This document shows, piece by piece, positions 44,970 through 52,091 of a stretch of DNA of 64,000 bases (positions are counted from its first letter, which is position 1; every line of letters starts with the position of its first letter). The stretch lies in contig CP030884.1 of assembly GCA_006969385.1 (NCBI GenBank), positions 930,001 to 994,000 of the forward strand, read 5' to 3'. The DNA is from Planctomycetaceae bacterium (GTDB lineage Bacteria; Planctomycetota; Phycisphaerae; UBA1845; UTPLA1). The notes under the pieces were generated by a model, which saw only the letters and a list, made by a program, of their open reading frames with translations, did not search any database and was not told where the DNA came from. The position numbers were made by a program, and so were the translations under genes.

Positions 44970-45183
44970 CAGGTGCTACCCCTTTCCGGAAGATTTGGGA
45001 GATTGTTTTGAATTCGTAAGGCTGAAGGGTGCCGAGCTGCCCCGCCACCGAGCCGCGTAGTCTAGCCCGCCGCCTTGCGGGTCGCAAAAAACAGGGGCGA
45101 TATGGGCGCGCTGTGCGTTTGGCGTTCGGGATTCAAGGCGATAGAATCCGCCATTCCATTAACGACCACCGGAGGCCCGCATC

Positions 45184-45540
45184 ATGGCGGAACAGACGTC
45201 GCGATTAAAAGTGAGCGAATTCGACGGCATGACGATTGTCGAATTCTCGGACCGAAAAATCCTCGATGAGCTTTGCATTATCGAGATTCAGGAAGAACTC
45301 TCCCGGTTGGTCGCCGACAAGCCCGGCATCCGGTTGATCCTGTGTTTCAAGACTGTCGAGCACCTCTCAAGCGCCGCGCTCGGCATGCTGATTACGCTAC
45401 GCAAGAAAATCGAGCAGGGCGGGGGCAAGCTGCGTTTGTGCGATATCAACACGCAGATTTTTGAAGTCTTCAAGATCACGCGGCTCAACAAGGTGTTCGA
45501 TATTTATCCGACGATCGATCAGGCCCGTAACAACTTCTAG
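45184..45540 (+). CDS. STAS-domain anti-sigma-factor antagonist (first)
   Basis: The 118-residue STAS protein has the phosphorylatable Ser region VEHLSSAALGML and the GGGKLRLC turn of SpoIIAA/RsbV relatives. A GGAGG ribosome-binding site lies upstream. It is the first of three adjacent partner-switching genes and would bind the RsbW-like kinase encoded 80 bp downstream. Confidence 0.88.
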   Translation: MAEQTSRLKVSEFDGMTIVEFSDRKILDELCIIEIQEELSRLVADKPGIRLILCFKTVEHLSSAALGMLITLRKKIEQGGGKLRLCDINTQIFEVFKITRLNKVFDIYPTIDQARNNF

Positions 45541-45623
45541 CCCGGCGGCGTTGTATGATTTGTATAGGCACCGCCGCTTAGCTGCGGCGGTGTACAAGGT
45601 TACGCGCATGAAGGGTTGTTCGG

Positions 45624-46052
45624 TTGGCAACCCGCAAAACGGACGGACGAACCTTGAAGCAAGTTGTGGTCAAGAACGATCTCGCCGCGGCCAAAAAGCC
45701 CGAGGAGGCTATCCTCGAGGCTGTACGTCGTTTCGGATACGGCGAGAACTGCACCTTTGCCATCAAGTTGGCCCTCGAAGAAGCCGTCACCAACGCCTTT
45801 CGCCACGGCAACCAAAAAGACCCCGATAAACACATCACCGTTCGCTACGAGATCGACGCCACCAAAATCCTTATCGAAATCGAAGACGAAGGCCCCGGCT
45901 TCGATCCCGGCGACGTGCCCGACCCGACGCTCCCGGAATACATCGATCGCCCACACGGGCGCGGCATCATGCTGATGCGGGCCTATCTCGACACGGTCGA
46001 ATACATCAAGGGGGGGTGCGCCGTGCGATTGGAAATGTTCCGAAAGGAATGA
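45624..46052 (+). CDS. RsbW/SpoIIAB-like anti-sigma serine kinase
   Basis: The product is about 142 residues and belongs to the HATPase_c group. The N-box is LALEEAVTNAFRHGN, the G1 box DEGPGFDPGDVPDP and the G2 box GRGIMLMRAY. It would phosphorylate the STAS antagonists and sequester a sigma factor or other partner. The TTG at 45624 is a tentative start; an internal TTG at 45654 is possible. The next gene starts 4 bp later. Confidence 0.87.
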   Translation: MATRKTDGRTLKQVVVKNDLAAAKKPEEAILEAVRRFGYGENCTFAIKLALEEAVTNAFRHGNQKDPDKHITVRYEIDATKILIEIEDEGPGFDPGDVPDPTLPEYIDRPHGRGIMLMRAYLDTVEYIKGGCAVRLEMFRKE

Positions 46053-46056
46053 TGCC

Positions 46057-46431
46057 ATGGCCGCCGAGCATTCGCCCAACAACCCGCCCGAAACGCCCTT
46101 CGAACTGCAACGTCGAATCGAAAAAGGTGCGGCCGTGGTCTCACTGGCCGGTAGTTGTTCAATGACGTGCGCCGATCAACTCGGCAGCCTCCTGATGCAA
46201 GAAGCCGAGTCCGATGTTCCGCTCGTCGTGCTCGACCTGACCCGCCTCGAATTCATCGAATCGACCAACCTCGGCAAGGTGGTAGCCGCCTATCTGAAAT
46301 TGCGACGCCGCGGGGCCGATATGAAACTCGTCGGGCCCAACGGCGACATCCTCAATCTTCTCAAACTCACGCGGCTCGATCACCTGTTCACCATCGCCGA
46401 TTCGGTCGAAGCGGCACTCCCGTCGAAATAG
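46057..46431 (+). CDS. STAS-domain anti-sigma-factor antagonist (second)
   Basis: The 124-residue STAS protein has an N-terminal extension of about 20 residues. LEFIESTNLGKVVAAYLKLRRRGADMKLVGP gives the phosphosite region (Ser in FIEST) and the conserved turn. It follows the kinase gene by 4 bp and has AAGGA upstream. Two STAS proteins flanking one kinase suggests two inputs into one switch (inference). Confidence 0.88.
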   Translation: MAAEHSPNNPPETPFELQRRIEKGAAVVSLAGSCSMTCADQLGSLLMQEAESDVPLVVLDLTRLEFIESTNLGKVVAAYLKLRRRGADMKLVGPNGDILNLLKLTRLDHLFTIADSVEAALPSK

Positions 46432-46800
46432 ACCGCCCCGGTGATGACCGGAACGACCGCTATTTCGCCCCCGCCAAGCGGGATGAATGGGCTTGTCTGC
46501 AAAAAGTCATGAACCACGTCCGATCTAAATCATATAATGATCAATAACTACTCTCGGACGCCGATTTCGGACACTGGCTTTTGCTTTTGATGCCAACCGC
46601 ACGGCCAGCCGATGAGCCTTTGGCGTTAAACGTTGTAAGACGTTTATAATTCAAGCAGTTATGTCACGGTGACCTCGGCCCGCTGTGCGATGGGCGCGAT
46701 GATTCCGTTCTAGCAACTTGAGGTGAAACGCGACCGAATCGTCGGCTCCTAAGCCAGCGAGCCGCAGAACTCGGTCGCCTTGCTTTTCTCAGGAGGCGCC
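46432..46800 (+). promoter_or_regulatory. Intergenic region with operator-like dyad at a -10 box
   Basis: TAAACGT (46627-46633) and ACGTTTA (46640-46646) form a 7-bp inverted repeat with a 6-bp spacer. It overlaps TATAAT at 46645-46650, which would drive the S41 protease gene. No good -35 partner; no gene here. Confidence 0.35.
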
Positions 46801-49230
46801 ATGCGACGCTACGTTTTTTCCCTTTGCGGTTCGCTCTGTCTGTTCTTGCCATTACTGGCTGCCCCTTCGACCCTGCGCGCCGAAGATAAGATCGCCACGG
46901 CCGAGGCCAAGCGCCTCTGGCTCAAAGGTGCCGATCAGGTGCTCGCCGGTCGCTTCGACGCCGGTGCCTCATCCTTCCGCGATGCCATCACGCTTTCCCC
47001 CGGAGCCGACAAGCTGCGCAACGCGCTGGGCTGGCTCGACGAAGCGAAGTCGGTCGCCGAGAAGCGGGCCGATTATCGCAAGGATATGTACGAGTTCTAC
47101 GTGAAGAAGGCGCTCGACGCGGCGCAAAAGGCGCGTGACGGCGTGCCGCTCGAGAATGACGACACCGTGGAAATGAAGCCGGTCGAAGACGGCGAAACAA
47201 GCATTGAATTTAAGGTGGACGAGACCGGCACGCGACCGCCACTCGACAACGACGAGCCTAAAGAAAAGTCGTCGGATAAAAAGGATGACGACGAAGAAGA
47301 AAGCGTGCTGCTGCACCGTTGGTCGGGGGCGCTGTTCCTCGCGCAGAACGCGATGTCGAACTGCGAAGACGAAGCGACCTTCCGCCAGGAGCCGTGGCTC
47401 CTGGAAATCGTCGCTAACGTGATGAAAGAGATCAAAGGCTATGAGGCCGACAACGACTGGCGCGATGCGTTGGTCTTGTACGACAGCCTGAAGACGATCT
47501 TCCCGCGCGACGAACGCTACGAAGCGGGGTACGACTTCTGTCGCAAGCGCGCCCATCTCGAATTTGTGTACGGCCCCGAGCGCGAAGGCTGGAAAGACGA
47601 TCTTTCCGAAGTATCGCCCGAAGCCGTTTACGAGATCATCGAACGCATCGAACAAGACTACGTCGATAAGCCCAACTGGCGCGAACTCGGCAACTCGGCC
47701 ATCGAGCATCTGCTCATCCTCGCCGAATGCAACACGCTGAGCGAAACCTTCCCGACGCTGGCCGAAGCAGACCTCGTTAAGCGCTTCACCGTTCGCCTGA
47801 ACGGTTACCTGCGACGCTATGTCGAAGGCGATGAGCGCTTTCAGGGTCGCGACATGAAGAACGTCTTCCGACGCATCATGGATGCCAACCGCGACACGAT
47901 CGATCTGCCCATGTCGGTGATCGTCGATGAGTTCACGGCGGGTATGCTCGATCCGCTCGATGAGTTCACTTCCGTCATTTGGCCCGCCGAAGTGAACGAG
48001 TTCAATAAGCAAACGCGCGGCCAATTCGTCGGTGTCGGCATTCAAATCACGCAGGAACCGGGCAAGCCCGTACGCGTGGAATCGCCGTTGCCCGATTCGC
48101 CCGCCTTTAACGCCGGCATCAAACCCGGCGACTTCATTACCAAGGTGGACGGCAAGGCGACCGTCGATATGACGATCAACGACGCCGTGCGCGAAATCAC
48201 CGGCACGCCGGGTACCGAAGTCGTACTCACCATTCAGGACGGCGTTACCACCAAAGAAAAAGACGTGCCGCTCAAGCGTGCCGAGATTCGCATTCGCACA
48301 GTCAAAGGCCACAGTCGCGACGATACCAAACCGACCGGTTGGGATTTCTTCATCGATCAACCCAACCGCATCGGTTACATCCGCGTGAGCGGCTTTATCG
48401 ATGACACGGTCGACGACTTGGAAGCGGCCCTCAATCAGTTACGCCAAGAAAACGCCAAAGGCTTGATTCTCGACTTGCGCTTCAACCCCGGCGGCTTGCT
48501 CACCAGTGCCGTCAACATGTGCGAAGTCTTCCTCGGCGCTAACGCGCGCATCGTGCAGACCAAGGGTCGCAACCATCATCAGAATATGCAACTCAACGCA
48601 CGCGGGCCCAAGAAGAATCACGACTTCCCCATGATCGTGCTGGTTAACGAATACAGCGCCAGCGCCAGCGAAATCGTTGCTGGTGCCTTGGCGGGCTTGA
48701 AAGAAGCCTGCGTCGTCGGCACGCGCAGCTTCGGTAAGGGCAGCGTGCAAAACCTGATTCCGATTTTGGGCGGTCGCGCATACCTCAAGCTTACGACGGC
48801 ACATTACTACGTTCCCGATGCCGACATGCCCGACGGCGATCAGTGGTATCTGCTGCATCGCAAGAAAGACGCCGAAGTCTGGGGTGTGGAGCCGCATATC
48901 AAGGTGGACACCATCCCCGCCGAAGTCGCCAAGGTCTTACGCCTGCGCCGCGAGCGCGACGTGCTCAAGGGCAAAGATCAAAGCGAAGTGCCCGATGCGG
49001 TGCTGAACCGTCAACCGAGCAGCGAACCGCCGGACGAATTCCCGGAAGACCCGCTTCCCGACCTCGACCCGCAACTGGCCACCGCCATCAACGTGATGCG
49101 CATGAAACTGGCCAGCGACCAACCATGGGCCCTCGCCCCGCGCGTGATGCGCACGGCGGCTTCGTTACAAATGAAAGAAGTGGACGGCGCGTCTTCGTCG
49201 AAAGCGGAGGATATGGTGAAGATGCGGTAG
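46801..49230 (+). CDS. S41 C-terminal processing protease with PDZ domain and long N-terminal region
   Basis: The 809-residue exported protease has a signal peptide (about 1-29, ending LRAED). A region of roughly 380 residues that looks helical, with a short acidic/Lys stretch, precedes the PDZ domain (about 400-490, RGQFVGVGIQI...NAGIKPGDFITKVDG). The S41 catalytic core has Ser621 in the SASASE motif and Lys646 in FGKGSVQ, 25 residues apart as in E. coli Prc. Tail-specific cleavage of periplasmic or exported proteins is the expected role. AGGAGG precedes the ATG. The long N-terminal part is unusual compared with the typical 400-500-residue CtpA. Confidence 0.92.
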   Translation: MRRYVFSLCGSLCLFLPLLAAPSTLRAEDKIATAEAKRLWLKGADQVLAGRFDAGASSFRDAITLSPGADKLRNALGWLDEAKSVAEKRADYRKDMYEFYVKKALDAAQKARDGVPLENDDTVEMKPVEDGETSIEFKVDETGTRPPLDNDEPKEKSSDKKDDDEEESVLLHRWSGALFLAQNAMSNCEDEATFRQEPWLLEIVANVMKEIKGYEADNDWRDALVLYDSLKTIFPRDERYEAGYDFCRKRAHLEFVYGPEREGWKDDLSEVSPEAVYEIIERIEQDYVDKPNWRELGNSAIEHLLILAECNTLSETFPTLAEADLVKRFTVRLNGYLRRYVEGDERFQGRDMKNVFRRIMDANRDTIDLPMSVIVDEFTAGMLDPLDEFTSVIWPAEVNEFNKQTRGQFVGVGIQITQEPGKPVRVESPLPDSPAFNAGIKPGDFITKVDGKATVDMTINDAVREITGTPGTEVVLTIQDGVTTKEKDVPLKRAEIRIRTVKGHSRDDTKPTGWDFFIDQPNRIGYIRVSGFIDDTVDDLEAALNQLRQENAKGLILDLRFNPGGLLTSAVNMCEVFLGANARIVQTKGRNHHQNMQLNARGPKKNHDFPMIVLVNEYSASASEIVAGALAGLKEACVVGTRSFGKGSVQNLIPILGGRAYLKLTTAHYYVPDADMPDGDQWYLLHRKKDAEVWGVEPHIKVDTIPAEVAKVLRLRRERDVLKGKDQSEVPDAVLNRQPSSEPPDEFPEDPLPDLDPQLATAINVMRMKLASDQPWALAPRVMRTAASLQMKEVDGASSSKAEDMVKMR

Positions 49231-49281
49231 GGTATTCTGGCGGACGCTTTGGCGTTCGAAGAGTTGAATAAGAGTTCATGG

Positions 49282-49313
49282 AACGCCGCTCCGGATGGGG
49301 CGGCGTTTTCTTT
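49282..49313 (+). terminator. Terminator of the S41 protease gene
   Basis: The hairpin GAACGCCGCTCC / GGGGCGGCGTTTTC is followed by a short T-rich stretch. Confidence 0.7.
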
Positions 49314-49372
49314 GTCGAGGCGATGGAATTAAACCTGCTCTACCCTGTGCAGACCTTGTACACGGTTTAAAC

Positions 49373-49407
49373 AAAAAAAAGGCGGCCGCCCTTTCGGACG
49401 GCCGCCT
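49373..49407 (-). terminator. Terminator of the subtilase gene
   Basis: On the minus strand a 9-bp AGGCGGCCG / CGGCCGCCT stem is extended by GG/CC and followed by eight Ts. The two terminators face each other between convergent genes. Confidence 0.88.
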
Positions 49408-49460
49408 ACTTAACATTTGTATTTCAGCGACGATTCAATCGATTCGTCGCGCCTTCAACC

Positions 49461-51329
49461 TTACCGTCGGCTAACGCGGCGGCGGCGCTTCAGGCTCAGG
49501 CCGCCGAGGCCGAGGAAGCCCACGGCGATGCTGGCGAACATCTGCACCGCACCCGCACCGCACGTGACCGGCACCACGATGGTGTTATCGATCGGCGAAC
49601 CGAAGAAGTCATCGACCGGAAAATCGGTATCGAAGCCGTCGTCCGGGATGATCGGCTGGTTGGCACCACCGTCACCGTTGACCGTCAGGCGATAGGCACC
49701 GCTCTGACCGTCGTAGGGAAAGACCAGCACGATCACCGCACCCGTTGCCGTCGTGCCCGAGACCGATTCGTTCGACGACGTGCTTTCCGACGTACCGATC
49801 ACCTCACCGTTGCCGTCGAGCACGACCAAGTCGAGGTCGCCTTGATTGCCTTCCACCGTGACCGAGAAGCCGGCGTTGGTTTCGAGCACGAACCAGTCTT
49901 CATCGGCGCCCATCAGGTCGTACGAACCGTTGGTGATCAGGGCCGCCGTTTCCATCGTGTCGTTATCTTCAAACTGATCGTCACCGTTATTCGGGTTGCC
50001 CGGCGTCGGTGCCGGAGCGCCACCTTCGCCACCCAAGGCGCGGAAGGCGTTGATGCGACCGTGACCGAAGAGTTCGTCGTAACCGGGGTTGCCGATGTCG
50101 TCGCAGGTGGCGGCCAAGCGCTCGCGAAGCTGAGCGCCGGTCATCGACGGGTTGGCCGACTTGATCAGGGCTGCCACACCGGCGACGTAAGGCGTTGCCA
50201 TCGAGGTGCCGCTCATCGTGCCGTAGTTGTTGCCCGTCAGCGTGCTCAGAATTTCGTTGCCCGGAGCCGAGAGTTCGATGCCGGGGCCGGCGTTGGAGAA
50301 GTTGGCGATGTTGTCGTTGGCGTCGGTGGCGGCCACAGCAACCACGGTGTCGAGATTGGCCGGGAAGTCCACCGTATCCACACCGTCGTTACCGGCGGCA
50401 CCGACCACCAAACAACCGCGTTGGGTGGCATAGGCACAAGCATCGACCAGAACTTGGTTCGTCGAACCACCGCCAAGGCTTAGATTGATGATGTGAGCGC
50501 CATTGTCGGCAGCGTAGCGGATGGCCGCGGCGATACCCGAATCCGCACCGATGCCTTCAGCGTTCAACACCTTCAGGGCCATGATCGAAACATTGGCGGT
50601 ACCAGCAATACCCTGATTGTTGTCACGAGTCGCTGCGATGATGCCGGCGACATGCGTGCCGTGATTCTCATCATCATACGGATCGTTATGATTCGAGACG
50701 AAGTTCCAACCGGCCACGTCATCGACGAAACCGTTACCGTCGTCGTCCACGCCGTTCTGGGTTTCGGCAGTGTTGATCCAAATTTGCGCATCCAAGTCGG
50801 GATGATCGTATTGCACACCCGAGTCGATGACGGCGACCACGACGTTGGTGGTGCCACCGTTGATAGCCCAAGCGCGGTCGGCGGCGATGCGCTGCAAGGC
50901 GTACTGATCGCCATGACCCGGATCGGCCGAGCTGGCGCCGGTGCTCGACGCTTCCACCGGCGTCGGCAAGCCGCGGATGTAGTCGGGCTCGACCGACTCG
51001 ACGCCGGGCATGTCGGCGAGTTCTTCCAAGGCCATTTCGACGGTCGTGTTTTCATCGAGATCGGCGACGAACCACGTGGTGCCCTCGGCGCTGCGGGCAC
51101 CGGCGGTGGTCGGAGCCAAGGGTCGCATCGAGGTGACGCCGGGCAGGCCGCTGCGGGCGGTCGAGCCGTTGCCAGTCATCTTGATCAGCAGGCGACCGGC
51201 GACGAAGTCGTCGCTCTGGGCGTTGGCGGTGCTGATGCCGGCCAGCAAGGCGGCCAAACACATGGCACAGCTCGTGATAAGATGACGGGCGTTGTTGAAG
51301 CTAACGTTCTTGCGGGTGTTCTTTGACAT
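49461..51329 (-). CDS. Exported subtilisin-like S8 peptidase with C-terminal sorting tail
   Basis: The 622-residue protein has a signal peptide (about 1-37, ending TANAQ), then an inhibitor-like propeptide. The S8 catalytic domain has Asp169 (VIDSGVQYDHPD), His223 (HGTHVAG), oxyanion Asn314 and Ser376 (GTSMATP). A pre-peptidase C-like beta domain (about 455-570) follows, then a tail with a hydrophobic helix and KRRRR end. The tail looks like a surface-sorting signal of the PEP-CTERM/MYXO-CTERM style, although the exact class is not assigned. GGAGGA precedes the ATG at 51329. Confidence 0.9.
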   Translation of the reverse strand: MSKNTRKNVSFNNARHLITSCAMCLAALLAGISTANAQSDDFVAGRLLIKMTGNGSTARSGLPGVTSMRPLAPTTAGARSAEGTTWFVADLDENTTVEMALEELADMPGVESVEPDYIRGLPTPVEASSTGASSADPGHGDQYALQRIAADRAWAINGGTTNVVVAVIDSGVQYDHPDLDAQIWINTAETQNGVDDDGNGFVDDVAGWNFVSNHNDPYDDENHGTHVAGIIAATRDNNQGIAGTANVSIMALKVLNAEGIGADSGIAAAIRYAADNGAHIINLSLGGGSTNQVLVDACAYATQRGCLVVGAAGNDGVDTVDFPANLDTVVAVAATDANDNIANFSNAGPGIELSAPGNEILSTLTGNNYGTMSGTSMATPYVAGVAALIKSANPSMTGAQLRERLAATCDDIGNPGYDELFGHGRINAFRALGGEGGAPAPTPGNPNNGDDQFEDNDTMETAALITNGSYDLMGADEDWFVLETNAGFSVTVEGNQGDLDLVVLDGNGEVIGTSESTSSNESVSGTTATGAVIVLVFPYDGQSGAYRLTVNGDGGANQPIIPDDGFDTDFPVDDFFGSPIDNTIVVPVTCGAGAVQMFASIAVGFLGLGGLSLKRRRRVSRR

Positions 51330-51414
51330 CGTCGTGTCCTCCAAAGTTCGTTTCACTGCGGTGCCGCGAGGCGAGTGGAAGTACCCCGGTTTGGCGGATT
51401 CCTGCCGCGGGGGT

Positions 51415-51432
51415 CGAAAAATAAATTTTTCG
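51415..51432. promoter_or_regulatory. Inverted repeat between divergent subtilase and sigma-factor genes
   Basis: CGAAAAAT-AA-ATTTTTCG is a perfect 8-bp dyad midway between the two starts. It could be an operator or an AT-rich promoter element. Confidence 0.35.
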
Positions 51433-51503
51433 CCGTTTTGAGGCCGAAATCGCCGATTGGGCCGTTCCGGTCGGTTAAACTGGAGGAAATATGCGGGGGC
51501 AGT

Positions 51504-52091
51504 ATGGACGAAACGCGGGTTTCACTACTCATCAAAATCAAAGACGGCAGCAACGCGGCGGCCTGGCAGGAATTTGACGCCATCTACCGCCCCATGCTGC
51601 ACCGCTTCGCGCGAACGTACGGTGCCAGCGAGGCCGACGCCGAAGATGTGGTGCAACAATGCATGAGCGCCATTCACGCCCACATCAAGCATTTCGATTA
51701 CGACCCCGCCAAGGGGCGCTTTCGCGGTTGGCTCAAAACGTTGGTGAACAATCGCATCCGCAATCGCTTTCGCAAAAAGCAGGAAGAAATCGCCCGCACG
51801 CAGCACTTTGCCGGTCTGCAAGCCGAGCATGGCGATCCCGAAGCGCTGTTTGACAAGATTTGGATGGACGAACATCTCAAGCACGCGCTCAAAGTCGTCA
51901 AACGCGAGGTTGAAGACAAGACGTTTAGAGCGTTCGTCGCGTACGTCATCGAAGAGAAGCCGGTCGAAGAAGTCTGCAAGATGCTCGATCTCAATCAGAA
52001 CCAAGTGCACAAGGCCAAATATCGCCTCACGCGCAAGCTGGCCGATGTGATGGCGTCACTAACCGGCGAAGACGGACACCTCGATGCCTGA
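51504..52091 (+). CDS. ECF-type RNA polymerase sigma factor
   Basis: The protein is about 195 residues from the ATG at 51504. Region 2 reads WQEFDAIYRPMLHRFARTYGASEADAEDVVQQ and is followed by GRFRGWLKTLVNNRIRNRFRKKQ. Region 4 near the end (VEEVCKMLDLNQNQVHKAKYRLTRKL) is HTH-like. It overlaps the kinase gene by 8 bp. This arrangement is common in planctomycetes, where a zinc-finger anti-sigma or a kinase replaces a normal anti-sigma factor. An upstream in-frame extension to 51375 is not coding-like. Confidence 0.88.
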   Translation: MDETRVSLLIKIKDGSNAAAWQEFDAIYRPMLHRFARTYGASEADAEDVVQQCMSAIHAHIKHFDYDPAKGRFRGWLKTLVNNRIRNRFRKKQEEIARTQHFAGLQAEHGDPEALFDKIWMDEHLKHALKVVKREVEDKTFRAFVAYVIEEKPVEEVCKMLDLNQNQVHKAKYRLTRKLADVMASLTGEDGHLDA

